From assembly GCA_964036155.1 (NCBI GenBank), contig OZ038423.1, positions 19,297,249-19,361,248 of the forward strand: a stretch of DNA of 64,000 nt, read 5' to 3'. Below, piece by piece: positions 1 through 13,408 of the stretch. Position 1 is the first letter of the stretch, and every line of letters begins with the position of its first letter. This DNA is from Diploscapter coronatus. Lineage: Eukaryota; Nematoda; Chromadorea; Rhabditida; Rhabditidae. Both the position numbers and the translations under genes were made by a program. The notes beneath the pieces were generated by a model, which saw only the letters and a program-made list of their open reading frames with translations, did not search any database and was not told the origin of the DNA.

Positions 1-58
1 TTCCAGTCCTGCTTCTATCACTCATTCTCATTCGACAACTAAAGGCACAACATCTCAC

Positions 59-3000
59 CCAGGTCTGTATCAATGAGTGCGTCCAATTCCTCAGATGAGT
101 CTGTCGCCGTTCTCGTCCTCCTGCTGCCTCGGGAAGTGTCAGTTCCTGCAGTAACTCATCAAACAACACACTATTTACAAACTAATAACAGATTCACTTA
201 TATTCACTAAAAGCTTCAATTATTTCTGAGACTACAACAGAGCATGGCTAGGAAGCTGTTTGAACTTCATTATTTACATCGAAGTTATAACAAAAATTAG
301 CCAGCTCGCTTGATTATAATAAAAGCGTGGTAGATAAAATATTTCAAAAGAATTTTCATTTCAAAAATAAAAGGTGCAGTGTGTGTGTGTGGATTGCAAG
401 ATTTCTACTCTCATTACATTCAAAATGATCATTTTCGAATGAATGAAGAGTAGAAATATTCACAAAACCATGCAGTTCCATAATTTCAAAGGCATTTCTA
501 AGGATAGCTGCAGGAATGGACTTCACAAGTTCTCACTTCAAATACTGCAGATTCTCACTACATGTCATTGCTCAAATTCACTGACACATCAGCTTTCAAC
601 TACATTGAATCGAGTCACGCAACGCAGAGTCATTCGAAGGGGAATTCGACTCGCAAAACGACAATTCTTATTACCGGCAGAGGCGAATTCAGAAGGGTCC
701 ACGAGATTTCCTGCAGCAAAGAGGATTTTGAAGAAAAATAAAGTGAACGCGCAAACAGTGCAGGAGACTAATCTCTAACACCTGCTATGAATTTGAATTG
801 CAGTAGAAATGTTGCTGTCCCTAATGTGCTCTCAATGACTTGGTGATAATTTTCAGAAATGCAATCAGGAATTTTCGTACCTGTGAGATCAGCTCCCAAT
901 GGCTCGCTGCTCTCGCCCTGCTCTTGCTGCTGATCTCTGAAAAGAAGACTTTAATATTTTTGTAAATGAAAATATCCTACTCGTCTTCTCGATCAGAAGC
1001 TTTGGGGGAAACTGCCGCGGGCTCTGACATAATTGGAGTATCCTGAATTTTCGCAATTTTTTAAAAATACAAAAATAACCATACTTCTTTCTTCGGAGGA
1101 AGATCCCGAGGAGAAGGCTCGACGTCTGATGGGAATTCGTCCTGCCAATCCGCTAAAATTGAAATGGTCAGATTTTTAAATGGAAAATATAGGAATCGAT
1201 CAAAGTGGTTTCATTCAAGGCTTTATCTTCCAAGTTTTAGTAATTTTGGTCTGAATAGTTCTAATCAGATTTTGTAACTTCAAATATTGGGCTGTCGTAC
1301 AATTTTGTGCAGAGCTTAATCATTTTCAAAATTCCTATAACCTCAATATTCAAAAATTGAGTATACAGGCTTCAACAAAGAGAAATTATGATTTATATCC
1401 TACATAATCTTATGCATAATTTATTTTCGTTTAGATTAGAGAAAATATTGAAATTCCTCATAGTAAAATCTGCACGAAATTATTATACGACAATTCAATA
1501 GTATCCGACCTTCATTGCTGATGTGATTGGCGAGATTGACGTCCATGGTTGTACTCTGGGACATGTGGGCTGAGATCAGATCAGATACACCTCGAATGGC
1601 AGAAGCGTCCACCGAAGTCGTCATGCCCATTCTGGAAACAACATCATTCTCAACTGATTTGCTACGAAAAATTCCCAAGGTTACCCAAAATTAAAATGCC
1701 ATCATTCATCATTTATAGACTTTACCTCGATCGTTTCATTTAACGTGTCTTATTTTAGTAGTTGAAGGATTTCATCTTAGGCGAAAATAGTTTTAAATTG
1801 AAAGGGATTAACAGAAAGATTACTTCGAAAAATAATAACTAAAATGTCAACTGAATATGTTCTATGGAAGCTTGAAAATTATCCTGATCGATAGTCAATA
1901 AAGTTCCCTTGTATGTTTCGAACTAAATCGTCACTTACGGATATGCTAAACTGCTTGGCAGATAAAGGCTACAAATTTATTTTCATTTTTGTAAATCATT
2001 TTTTGTTCAGCTTCAAAATTATGTTCGGTTTAGTGTAAGTGTTGAAATGCGCAATGTCATTTGGGTTTTCGTTTTGTTGACACAAGTCAGCAGGCATAAA
2101 GGCAAAGGGATAAAGAAGCAAAGAGTGCGCAGACACGACCACTTATCAATTGCCTGCGTGCTTTGCAAAGAAAGGCTGGTGATATGTTGATCTGCATCAG
2201 CCAACCCAACACTCGACAAATGCCTTTTGATAGTTTGAAGATTTGAAGGAGAAATCGGCATTTCAAAAGCCCAACAAAGTGAACTCACTTGGTGCGAATC
2301 TGCGTGGTGGGCAAAGGCATGTTCTGCATCATTTCGAACTTCTCCGTGCCCATCAGATACTTCGTTCTTTCCATGTGGTCCACGTGCGTTCGCAGCAGGG
2401 TATTGTACCTGAAGAATTCTTGTAAGAAAATAATTTTGAGAAGAGTCAAATTTGATTGTTTTATTCACACGGATGAAAATATGCACAAGTTTCGACATTT
2501 TTAATCTTCCGAAAAATTAGGCTTCAGTCACACTTCTTACAATTCTTTAAAAAAAAAACGTGAATACCTTTCATGCAGTCGATCGAATTCAGCCTTCTGG
2601 TCGAGTTCTCGTTCTTCCATCCGCTGAGCTGAAATTCCATCAGTTAACCTTCGTTCCAATGACAATTAGGAACGTGCGTAGCAGACTGATATGTGGAAGG
2701 AAGGAAAAAGCTTTCCAGTTTCATTTATCCTATTTCGCATGTCAATAGGACGTCTAGGGACCGCAAACTCCTCTCCTTGTATTTTCGCTCTTGTTCAGAG
2801 AGTGGTCATTGAAAACCTCAAAAATGGGAAGCAAGTACCCTTCAAAGTGACTAGGCATCAAAAGGCATGGTTGTATTCGATGAACCGTCCACTAAAACAG
2901 TTGTGTGCCAAAAACCAGCACGAAACTCGCGTGCTCACTCCTGCTCATATAGGGTGACAAGGGATCAAAATCTGTTTGTTTTGGTGACTGCTTTCGGTGG

Positions 3001-5073
3001 TTTTCTTCCAGACAAAAATGATTTTTATTCTTTTTTTTTCATAAATGTGTTAGTTATATCGAGTTTGATCATTTGAAGTAGAAAATTACTGAAAATCATG
3101 AATCTTGCAAAACCATTTGAGGTCCCTAAGTATGTCTCTTACAGATGATTCTTTTCAAAATCTCACCATGATCAGTAGCGTTTTTAGCCTTGAGTTCCAA
3201 CATCCGCATTATCGACTCGAGCGACTCGATTTTGTTCTCCAATTCTCGCTTCTCGCCCATCAAATTGTCCTCGACTTCGAGGTATTTCTGAATTAGTTAG
3301 TAAGTCATTTACTTTTCATTCCAATTTGGAACCTGATCGGCCTGTTTCCTGAGCTGTTTCTCCCTCTCGTACTGCGTGGCGAGCTGCTCGTTGTCCTCTT
3401 TGAGCATCTCCAGCTCGGCTGCCTGCTCGTCTCGCTCCAAATAGGCCAGATCCAGAGATTCCAAGACGTTCACGACTAGCGGCATCAGAGTCTGGAAAAT
3501 TTACTTCGTCTAAAAATTAGATTCACTGTAATATTTATCGCTAATTGTTGAAATGAAGAAAAGCTGTCTGCGATATTTTTCTCCGTATTTTGTTGAAACT
3601 ACTCCTTGAATAACACAAGTCTTCGTCGCGTTTCATCCACAAAATAACAGAAATTTCTATTTCATGGTGAGTGATTTTTACCGGGAAATAGACATCACCG
3701 AGACTTATTTTCGCTGAATTTTAGCGGAAAGTAAACATAACCTTTCGTACGTTCAGTATTAGTTACGTCTTCCGAAGCAATTGAAAATGGAATAACTTTA
3801 AAACTAAAGCTCGACTACCTTGACGCCTTCCTCTCCATGCTTTTGAATCATCTGCTCGAATTCCTTGTAGATCGAGCTGGCCATGCTCTGCACCTTGTCA
3901 GACATCGTTCTGTGCTCCTCCCCTGTCGGACTGCCTGTGCTGCCGTAGACGATCTGAAGCACCACAAAGTTAATTTATTTTTCGCCAAATAGGTAATAAA
4001 CCCCCTACATTTCTAACTCGCATTTTGGATGGCCGACTTACTTTCTTCAAGTCTTTCAACGCGGACATTCCGATCGCATTCCTAGCAAAAGTCTGATTTG
4101 AAAGGGAAAGTAATGATGAGTCGATAATGAGCCACGTGAATTAGCGCATTAGAATTCGAGGAAATTAGGTTTGGAAGACGAACATGAAAATAGAATAGTT
4201 GCCTTGAGAATAGACGGGGGAAAGCGGAACAAAGGCAGAGGCAAATTGCAGTGGAAGAGACAAGAAAAAACACGGAGGAAAGGTAGAAAGTTAGGGGGAG
4301 AAAGAGAGGAGAACACAAATCGATGGAGGAAAGGACTGTAGGCAGAGGACTGCCGCTGCCTGCCTGCCTGACTGACTGATGAGGCTGTTATCGCTGGCAG
4401 TTAGTCCCACAATGATTACAGGCAGCTCATCCACCCAGTGGCACAATCAAATCAACTGACTGCATTTGTGTATCAACAATCTTTATGGTCACTATCGATA
4501 ATGATCGAATGGTCGTAAACAGGGGAAAGTAGAGTGATCTCGGGAGGATCTGTGGCGAAAAAATGAAAAAGATTTCCCAGTTTGGAAAAATCATCGGAAG
4601 AAAGAAATCGATGATGGGTGATTCATGAAATGACGCAATGCAAAAAAACACAAAATGAAGAAATTATTCAGAAAGTGAAAAAAATAGATAAATGCAACCA
4701 TTTTTCATCTGCAGTTTCAGTCGAAAAGTGATAACCTAATTCTGTGGACTGATCGAGGTATTCACCCAGCAGCTTTGTGTCAGAAGTACTCAACCAGTGA
4801 TGAGTGCAATCACAACTACAATTGTCTATTGCAAAGGAAGAGGAAAGAAGAGTACTGCTGACCGCAATAACTCAACCTCTGTCAGCAGCAGCAGCAGTAA
4901 CAGCAACTTGTCACTCCCTCCCTCTTCATTATCATATCTCTCATCTTTCCATCTCTCTATCAGACTGCCCTACCACTATCTCAACCATTAATCTCCCCCT
5001 GGCCTACCTCGCTGGGAGTGTTGCTGCTCGTCTCTGAATTCTGCATCTCGTTGATCGGTGTGAGGGTTGACAT
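59..5073 (-). CDS. unc-16: JIP3/UNC-16 (SPAG9-type) kinesin/JNK scaffold, 5' part, runs off the left edge
   Basis: Adaptor linking JNK-pathway kinases and vesicle cargo to kinesin-1 and dynein. Exons (minus): 4042-4068 or 5008-5073 (alternative starts), 3819-3953, 3333-3491, 3167-3287, 2568-2628, 2289-2408, 1510-1631, 1085-1152, 981-1042, 881-936, 59-145; all phases agree. About 340 residues are present; the WD40-like C-terminal half lies outside. Exon 3819-3953 carries the RH1 (RILP-homology) motif [20 protein letters not shown] and continues into [13 protein letters not shown]. The next three exons form the long coiled coil ([18 protein letters not shown]). A short acidic exon then begins ADWQDEF, as in the family. 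Both candidate first exons end in phase 0 and join the same second exon ([11 protein letters not shown]): the distal one starts [11 protein letters not shown], the proximal one MSALKDLKK. Identification is from recalled family resemblance. Confidence 0.93.
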
Positions 5074-5869
5074 TTTTTATTCGATTCTTTTTGTTTCGTC
5101 CTCAATATCGGTCCGATCGAATTTTCATCTGAAAATCGGAAGAATTAGCTGCATAAAAAGATGAACAAAAAGCTGCGACGACGGATTATAAATGTGAAAG
5201 TGATCGATGAAGTGAATCTAGGGAAATTGCTGAAGAAGACAGGAAGAAGGCCGGAGGAAGTCAAGGGAAGAGAAAGAGGAAGGGCAGAGGAAGTCAAACA
5301 GCCACACAGCCAACACGAGACTGAACGGGAAATCGATAAATTGAATGAAACACAGTCATATGAATGTGCGGATGGAGAGGGTGACAATGCACAAACTTGT
5401 TGTTGTTCGACAACAAAGGGAGTGACCCTTAGGGATGTGTCAGATTCTTCCCAGTTCTCAGTTCAGCTAACACAAGCTGTCAGCTGAATTTCCCAATTCC
5501 CTCTCCCCTCCTCCTTTCTCTCATTCTCTCAATTCAACCCTCTATTTCGCGCACTGCCTCTCTTTGCTATGAAAATGAATCAATATTCGTGCCATGAAGA
5601 GAGAGTAAAGAAAGAGAAATTGTAAAGAGAAGGAGACAAATCAAAGAGAAAAGAAACAAACGAATTCAATCGGATTACGGTAACTCAGTTCGAAAATCTA
5701 ATAACCACTGCACATACACACAACAAAATCTCCGCAGAAAGTACAGCAATTCAAATCAGGCATTTGCATCATTGCTCAGTACGCATTTCATGGCCATGGC
5801 CGATCATTTTTCTCGCCTTTTTCTTCGTTATCAGTTCATTTTTTATTTTGTATACTTTCAAGGGTCGAA
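4069..5869. promoter_or_regulatory. Divergent intergenic/promoter region, unc-16 and COQ8
   Basis: About 0.8 kb separates the distal unc-16 start (5073) from the COQ8 start (5870); the rest is the intron between the two unc-16 first exons. It holds purine-rich stretches on the plus strand (about 4200-4320, 5225-5300, 5595-5655), a CTGCCTGCCTGCCTGACTGA tetranucleotide run at about 4358-4378, and CAG-rich low complexity at about 4879-4905. I see no convincing gene here; the open frames are low-complexity. Confidence 0.5.
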
Positions 5870-8800
5870 ATGGCGAAGAAACCCCCAACTTCGGCCCTGC
5901 AGTGGTGTCAGAAGGAGATCGGGCCCATTCTGGAGGTATGTCGAAAATACTCACAGCTGTTTGTTTTGACCATTTCGCTCTTTTGATGCTACATTGTATT
6001 TTTCAGGGTTTCACTCTGCTCGTCAAAAGTCAACAGGGCTTCGAAGGCAGGAAGTTCACCAAGAACTTCGCCAGAAATGCAACGGAGAAATTCAATGACA
6101 TCAAGGTGGGGTTTTCCGTTTGTTCAAGTAGAAAGTAGATGCGAATTGTCATGCATTTTTAAAGGTCATGAATCGAATTTCAAATTGGAATTCTCTGTAC
6201 GAGCTCTAACTAAGAGGGTTGTGATTTTTTCTACAAAATTCTAACTTTAAAAAGTCCAATCTGAGTTACAAAATATGGGAAATGTTCAGTCGAAAAACAG
6301 TTTCAAAGGTTTCCACCATAACAATAAATTTTATAAGTTTCTACAAATTTTTGATATAAATATTCTCCAGAACAAGATGCTCATCGGCAGTTTCAATTTC
6401 CTTTTGTTATGAGCATGTCTTTCTCTACAGCTACAAATTCAAATCTAAAAGCGGCCAAGACCTTTCGCTCACCCTGTATACGCTAAAAATTTAGAAATCT
6501 CAACTTGTTCATCTTGCTAATTAGTATAATTTAGGTTTAGAGATCAATTTTCACACAAATTATTTGCAGGAACAAGGTCCGATGGCAGCAGCCTCGTCAT
6601 TCGCTTCTCAGATGCCGTCTCCAGAAGTGCCCAATGTCGTCAGAGAAGCACTTGGTAGGTCGAAGACGGTCGCTGCAGGAATTCAAACATTCGCCAGCCT
6701 AGCTGCTCAAGGTATAATTTGTATTTTATTTTTCCGGGTTCCTGTATAATTCATCTGTTCACCATGAACACCACTTGTAAAATTCACCAAGATTTGGATC
6801 TTAGGGAGTCTAGTGAAAAGAAAAAAAACTAGTTGATTTTTTAGAAATGATGACCATATTAAACTGATGAATTATGGCTTCCTGTATTCACATACGACTA
6901 TGCACATACTCCCGTATTTGCCATCGAATAGAGAAGCTAGGAAGTGTAACAAAAAACAAAGAAATAAGGAAAAAACTGCCGACGAATACAGCGGTATGTG
7001 CATATCATCCGTATGTAAAGACAGGAGGTCCTGAATTATGTAAGAAGCCTTCATTTCATGGTAAAATTTGAATACCGTTTCTCAATGATCTTTTCAATCA
7101 CGAATTTCAGGAAAATATTCAGGAAATGCAGGTTACACAATCAACGAGAAAGGCGAAAAGATCTGCACGGCAACTTCTCAGCGGGAACAGTTCATGTCGC
7201 CAGAAGCTGTGGCCAAGAATATCACAATCGTATGTTCTTATTCGTTGTTATAAAAAAAAATATGCATTTTTCAAGTTGGCAGAATTCCTTATGAACACAG
7301 CTCAATCGACCAGTCAGAATATCTGGAATCCGATGCAGTTTGGGGATAGAAGCATGACAGAAAAGAATAAAGTCAGGCAGAAAGGTGAGGGATGAAGTTT
7401 CAATAAGCTTTTTTTCCAACGAATTTTCTTTCAGTTGCTTCGACTTCTGCTGAAGACGAATCTGGTGTGCAACAGATGCCTCTGCCAAACACTGGATTGA
7501 CCAAGGAAGAGGCCGACTATCTCGCCAGAACATCAGAAGAAATTGGAGACAAGGGAGCCAGACAGCTAATTTACGGGCAGAGGTGATTTTTTAAAAATTT
7601 AATGAGAATTAGAATAGGAATTCTGAAAGCTGAAATTTCGATGTGTTTGAATCTCAAATTTCGTATTTCAATTGGAAGAATTCAGTTTCATATAATCCAA
7701 TGAAAGATAGATACTTCTTTTTTAGTCCGACAGTCCTGTATCGACCCACAATTCCAAAAGACTACGATCTGAACATCAACGAAGAAGACATCGTGAAACC
7801 GATTGAAGGTGGAAGGGAAAGCAGCGTTCCTGCATCCAGAATAGCTAGGTAGGATTTGCGAAGGTTCGATTTACCAAAGAGTATTTTCAGATTGTACAAT
7901 TTCGGTAATTTGGCGATAAAAATGGCAGGCGGGGCAGCTGCAGAAGTGACGCGTCGATCGCTGAAAATGAGTGACGAGGGAACCAATCCATTTCTGTCCA
8001 AAGCCAATGCTGACAGAATTGTTAGGACACTTTGTCGGGTAAATAAATCCCATTTCTGTTTAGAAGGAGAATATATTATTGTTATAAATTTGTTTTTTCT
8101 TCGAAAAATTATCTTGAAAGTTGGCTATTTGGATTTATCGCGGTCTCTTATACTTTTTACCAACTTTTCTGAAAAATAGCAAGGAGGAGAGAAAAAGTAA
8201 GTCGCACTGAAGAAAATACTGTTGGAAAAGAAGAGAAATAGTGTTGCCATTCTGACACACTTGTCGCGATGTCCCGACCAAGCGAAATAGGTTGTAGGGC
8301 TAGGAGAGAGTAGAGAAGCGCATTTTCATTTTCTACATTCGCCAAATCACGACGTCGCAACAAATTTAAACTGCCTCCAAAGTTACATTCCACTTTAGGT
8401 TCGTGGAGCAGCGCTGAAGATCGGTCAGATGCTCTCGATTCAAGATTCTTCTATGGTCCCTCAGCCTGTGCTCGAAATCTTCGAACGGGTTCGTCAAAGT
8501 GCCGATTTCATGCCAACTGACCAGGTATATTTAAATCTTTTATTTGCGATTCAAGATAATTTCTTTTAGGTTTACAATCAAATGGAGGAGTCATTCGGTT
8601 CAGACTGGCGAGAGCGACATTTCGCAGAATTCGATGCTCGACCATTTGCTGCTGCATCCATTGGACAGGTACTTTTTGTTTACATCGCTGTGAAAAATAA
8701 CGCTGATATTCTAGGTTCACAAAGGCGTTCTGAAGGATGGAAGAAAAGTCGCCATAAAAGTACAATATCCTGGAGTTGCAAAAGGTACTTTCTATCTTGA

Positions 8801-10974
8801 TATTTTTATAAAACGAATTTTTGACTAGCAAATTTTATTTCTGCAAGGTGAGCATTTCACGGTCTTTTCTAGAATAGTCTTTTCTCTGAGGCTTTTCGAT
8901 CAATGATGTACGAGGTTTTGATTTGAAACTTTTCGAAGGCGAAGCTTCATTTTAAAAATCTTGAAGGTAGAGATTTATGTACCTGTGTTTAACTACTATA
9001 AATTGTTCCTAATGTCACGAAATCGCAATACATAAAAAAAAGTTTTCAAAAGCAAAATTCCTAGGAATCGATTCGGACATAGACAATCTCATCTCGATCA
9101 TGTCACTCGGAGGCATCTTTCCCAAGGGAATGTTTCTGGAACCTTTTATCAAGGTAAAATCTAATTCATGAGGTGCAAAATATTTACATTTTCATTTTAG
9201 GTAGCAAGAAGAGAACTGAAAATGGAATGCGATTACGAGAGGGAAGCCAGAGCGATGAGGAAATTCAGAGAGCTGCTGAAGGATTCTAAGGATTTCTATG
9301 TCCCTGAGGTTGGTATATCAATCGAAGTTGAAAAAATAGGAAAGAATTTCCCGTTTTCCATTAATTTTTTTGCCTGGTTGCAGGTGATCGATTCACTTTC
9401 ATCTCACAACGTGTTGACCTGCGAATTCTGTGTGGGGAAGCCTTTGGACAAGTGTGTTGAGGAGTTGCAGGCAGTGAGGGATTACATCTCCACCAAGTTC
9501 ATCCAGCTCTGCCTCAACGAGATATTCGTCTGGAGATTCATGCAGACCGATCCCAACTGGTCTAACTTCTTCTTCGGCAAAAATCCACGAACAGGTAGTA
9601 CATTTTCAGATAACAATCGTTTTTGTAGTGTTTTGTAGTTTATACGATTTGGCATCAATCTTATACAAGCCCGATTTTAGGTAAAATTCTGTTTTCTAAA
9701 AACAAAACTAAAGAAGACACTGTTAATACTCACTCAAAATACACTAAAGATTTGACCAGAACGGTAGGATTGGTTAGGCTAATTTTATTCTCATAATTCC
9801 TATAATAACTAGAGAATCATTTTGGTACTAAATTTGGCATGATACCATCAATTTTCATTATTATTCATATCGTCCTAGCCATACTATGTTTGATATCAAG
9901 ATGATCTTTAGTTTTGGTAGGAATTATGAGCATAAAATTAGCTTATTCAACCCTGTCCCTAGCCTTACCATTTTGGTAAAAGCTTTCTAGTGTTCACAGG
10001 ATTTTCCTCTAGAAAACTAAAAATTCGAGTTTCGATTTTCTTTGGTTTTGAACAAGATAGATAATTAGGGTAGCGCAGAGTACATTGTTCAACAAAAAGT
10101 TTCGATTTCAATTCTAATTTTTACTGAAAAATGTAACATCATAGGGCCTTCAAATTTTTGACCCATTATGTAAGAATCCAAATATTGATTTTAATGTTTG
10201 TCAACAACTTCAGGTGACCCATGCATTGTTCTGCTCGATTTTGGCGCAACCCGTTCCTACAGCAAGAAGTTCGTCGATCAGTACATGAAGATCATCAAGG
10301 CTGCATACGACGGAGACAAGGAAAAGATCATTCAGTTGGAGAATTGGAAATATTTCCAAATTAATTTTTCCCTTTCAGCTATTCTCGAGAAATCGGCTTC
10401 CTGACTGGTTACGAGTCAGAAATCATGGAAAAGGCGCATCTCGAATCTGTGATGATTATGGGAGAGACACTGGCCAGCGACAAGCCATACGACTTTGCGA
10501 AGACGGACATGACCACAAGAATACAGCAGCTTGTGCCCGTCATGTTGGAACATAGGTATTTGTTTAACATTTAGCTTATACTTAGAAATTTGTAGCAGAT
10601 CAACAAGAATTCCTATATTTATTTTTAGTTTTTGCTCCTTTTCCGTCCTGCTTTTCATTTTAAAATTCGCACTTACTAATAGACCTGACTAAATCTAATC
10701 TACGTCTCGATACAAGTTTATTTTGTAAATTTATTTCGATTTCAGATTAAAAGCCCCACCCGAAGAGATCTACTCTTTGCATCGCAAGCTGTCGGGCTGC
10801 TATTTGCTGGCCGCGAAGCTCAAAGCGACAGTCTCCTGTGGAGGGATGTTCAGTCAGATCTACAGTCAGTACGTCTTTGGAGAGGACGGAAAGGATATCG
10901 AAATTGATGAAGTCCACAATGCAACTACCAATGACGAGTCAGGAAATGCACATCAAGGAGTTATTCATTCTTAA
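5870..10974 (+). CDS. coq-8: COQ8/ADCK3-type UbiB atypical kinase-ATPase
   Basis: Mitochondrial atypical kinase/ATPase needed for coenzyme Q biosynthesis. Seventeen exons: 5870-5935, 6007-6105, 6570-6711, 7111-7229, 7276-7384, 7435-7582, 7726-7848, 7891-8038, 8399-8524, 8570-8668, 8715-8784, 9065-9153, 9201-9308, 9384-9594, 10214-10334, 10379-10555, 10746-10974; 727 residues, somewhat longer than human COQ8A. UbiB hallmarks are intact: KxGQ (KIGQ, residues 325-328), the Ala-rich loop AAAS (387-390), the lysine of VAIKVQYPG (408), [10 protein letters not shown] (catalytic D538, metal-binding N540) and DFGAT (D561). The intron at 10335-10378 is only 44 bp. Start: first ATG after a pyrimidine-rich acceptor at about 5860. 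A hairpin MITE sits in intron 14. Confidence 0.95.
9742..9992. repeat. MITE-like inverted repeat in COQ8 intron 14
   Basis: Imperfect terminal inverted repeats read inward from cactaaag at about 9742 and, reversed, from cactagaaag at about 9992. The inner 26 bp (GCTAATTTTATTCTCATAAT at 9779-9798, onward to CCTA) recur inverted at about 9917-9943 with one mismatch. No transposase and no clear target duplication. Confidence 0.6.
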
Positions 10975-11950
10975 CTTGTACTTTCTTACTTTTAGTTTAT
11001 TCTAGAATTATGAGTAGACTTCTTGAGTTCATTTCTTTCCATTCATAATCAATTTTGCCATTAGGATAAGAGACAGGTACTATGGGAAAGTTCGAAATAA
11101 CCTTTCATTTTACTGAATCTATGACGGAACGTTTTACGCACTTATTTTGATAGTCTTATCATTTTAGGAGATACTAGCATTTTGTGATTTTTACCTGATG
11201 ATTCGGAGTTTTAGTCAGTATTTGAACATGTTTGTTAAAATTCATAATAGGTTAAAATAAATATTTTCACATGTCAGATTTTAGCTTCTCACATAAATTG
11301 GACTTAAATCATAAGATCATGAACTATCATCACGTTCAATGATGGAGTAATTGCACTCGTCTATCTGCAAAGAGCGTGTTTTTAATAGTGCAGGGCCTTT
11401 CAAATTAGGAGTAAAAGTGCAGTTTACCCAAATTGTGACGATGTTCTTTCACCCGAATCAGTCATTCAATTACTGCCAACTGATTGTTGAACTCCTTCAG
11501 AAGAAGAGTGCAGATGAGAAACGAACTGAACAATTCAATCAACTATGCAATGATCGTCTCTAATCATTACTTTTCTCACTTCTTCACTCTTCTCTTCGAA
11601 ATTGTGAAATAGCCTTGAAGACGACGCGACGAGACAGTGAGGAGGACTGTGTTGGAGATGGAGAGGCGAGAAAATTAGAAAACTGACGAAAGATGAGGGA
11701 AAGCAGAGGAACGAAAGAATCAGACATGTGGACGGTGAATGTGGCGAAAAGAAGGGAAAATGTCGCTCCTGGCACGGACTAGGGCTGTGCCTGGGAGACG
11801 GAGACACACACATACACATAGATAGGAAAAAGGAAGGGAAAGAAGGGAGGGCAAGGAACCACCCCCAGCACCCAGCTGCTGCATCCTCACAGTCAGGCAA
11901 ACAGTCACTAGCTCCGACCTGCTAACAAATTGGTAACTTCTCTTTTTGAG
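10975..11950. other. Intergenic, COQ8 to HLH gene
   Basis: No gene seen. The second half (about 11630-11850) is a strongly purine-rich plus-strand block just upstream of the next start; the open frames on its complement are low-complexity shadows. Confidence 0.5.
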
Positions 11951-13408
11951 ATGACTTCTGTCAGCAACAGTCCCATGCCTCTCTTCCACTACAACAGTCC
12001 TGCCTCCATTCGAGCAAAGACTAGAGCTCTTCTGGAATTGGATAAGGTATACCCAAGCTAGATCTTCATCCTTCAAGATAATTTGTGTTAGGAATGTGAA
12101 CTTCGCAACCACCCTTACGCCTTCTCGAGTCGACAACGTCGTCTTTCGACTTCATCCTGTTCATCTTCAAGCTCGGACTATTCTCTGTCCCAACAACTCA
12201 GCCCCTGTTCTAGCAGGTAAAATGCCAAATTCATTCAGAACGATTACCTTATCGCTTATTTTTCAGCGGTTACTTTTCATCCCCAATTGCATCTCCAGAT
12301 GAGCAGAGTCTTCGTGAAATGCACGTTTTCGAGCGACTTCGTCAAATTGTTCCTGAGCTTCCGGCCGATAAGACCGCTTTCCAGGTAATGATTTTTGAAG
12401 AATTCTGGAATTTTTATGAAAGCACTCTTCATCATCGTCTCAATGAACTCCTACTTCAAACTTGACAACCATATGCGATTTACGAAGCTGATAAGAAGCT
12501 AGATAAATTATGCTCAGTTTTCTCTATAGAAGCAATCGGGAATATTCTCCATTTCTGCCGAGTGTTGTTGTTTTATTTGCTTGTTGTTTCAGGAGTCATT
12601 TTTCCCACCCAACCTCTAGTAGAGTATTTCGGTCTCTCGGTCGTGTCACTGCCTAGTACGGGTTTTTCCCCTTCGCTAACCAGTTACTGTTCTGCAAAAT
12701 GGTCTGCACCCCGCAGCACGCAGACAGACATTCTCAACCGGTCTCCTTCCCCTTCCCTTTTTCTGTACCTGGCACAGACTTACTCAACTCCCGTCGCACT
12801 ACACAATACATACAAAGGCACTGCAATTCTCATTTCTCATCTCAGATTCTGATTCTCGGTTCATTTTTCTTCTTTCAAATAATCTTCTCGATCTTGAAGA
12901 CCTGCCTCGCATAGCCTAATTTATTGCTGATTCCAAGATAAACATGAAGACCACGAGGAATATGCTAGAAGAAGAAGAAGGAAATATATGATGTTTGAGT
13001 TTCAGATTCTGGTTGATACGGTGTCTGAAGTGATGGAGTTGGAACAGCAGTTGGAGGAACTGACGGAACAGACGAATGGATTCAAATCTGCACTGCATTT
13101 TCAGACAAATGACAGCGATGATGCAACCAAGCAGGACGCCGATTGCCAGGTATTCGGTTTTTACTTTGCACTTGATTCGTAAGATCGGAAATTATCTTTC
13201 CATGACTAACTAAAAAGAAATCATGCTGATTTTCTCATCCTCCTTCTGGTCCCTTTAATATTTGAATACTCCCTAAAACTACTTCATTTACTAGACTGAA
13301 CTATTTCAGATAGCCATGCCAGCCGACTTGTTGTCTGTCGATGTCTCTCAATTCAAGACTCTGGTCTATGAACAGCCATTGGAGATCGATCCCGAACTGC
13401 TTCGTTAG
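11951..13408 (+). CDS. Small protein with ID-like helix-loop-helix, no basic region
   Basis: Five exons (11951-12046, 12092-12216, 12267-12384, 13006-13149, 13310-13408) give 193 residues in consistent phase. After a Ser-rich N-terminus (STSSCSSSSSDYSLSQQ), residues 98-130 read FERLRQIVPELPADKTAFQ then ILVDTVSEVMELEQQLEEL. This resembles helix 1, loop and helix 2 of an HLH dimerisation motif, with an intron at the loop. The sequence before helix 1 (SPDEQSLREMH) lacks the DNA-binding basic cluster, so an ID/Emc-like dominant-negative role is possible. The rest matches nothing I recognise. The HLH call is inference; a coiled coil of another type is the alternative. Confidence 0.6.

Noticed and set aside
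5161..5487. 108-codon plus-strand open frame rich in Lys/Arg/Glu
   Set aside because: It lies in a purine-rich promoter block; composition explains the frame, and there is no domain or splice support.
11535..12136. Several minus-strand frames of 120-138 codons
   Set aside because: They are complements of the purine-rich block and of the first HLH exons.
12562..12914. 96-codon plus-strand frame within the HLH gene
   Set aside because: It falls inside an intron whose flanking exons join in phase and give the HLH motif.
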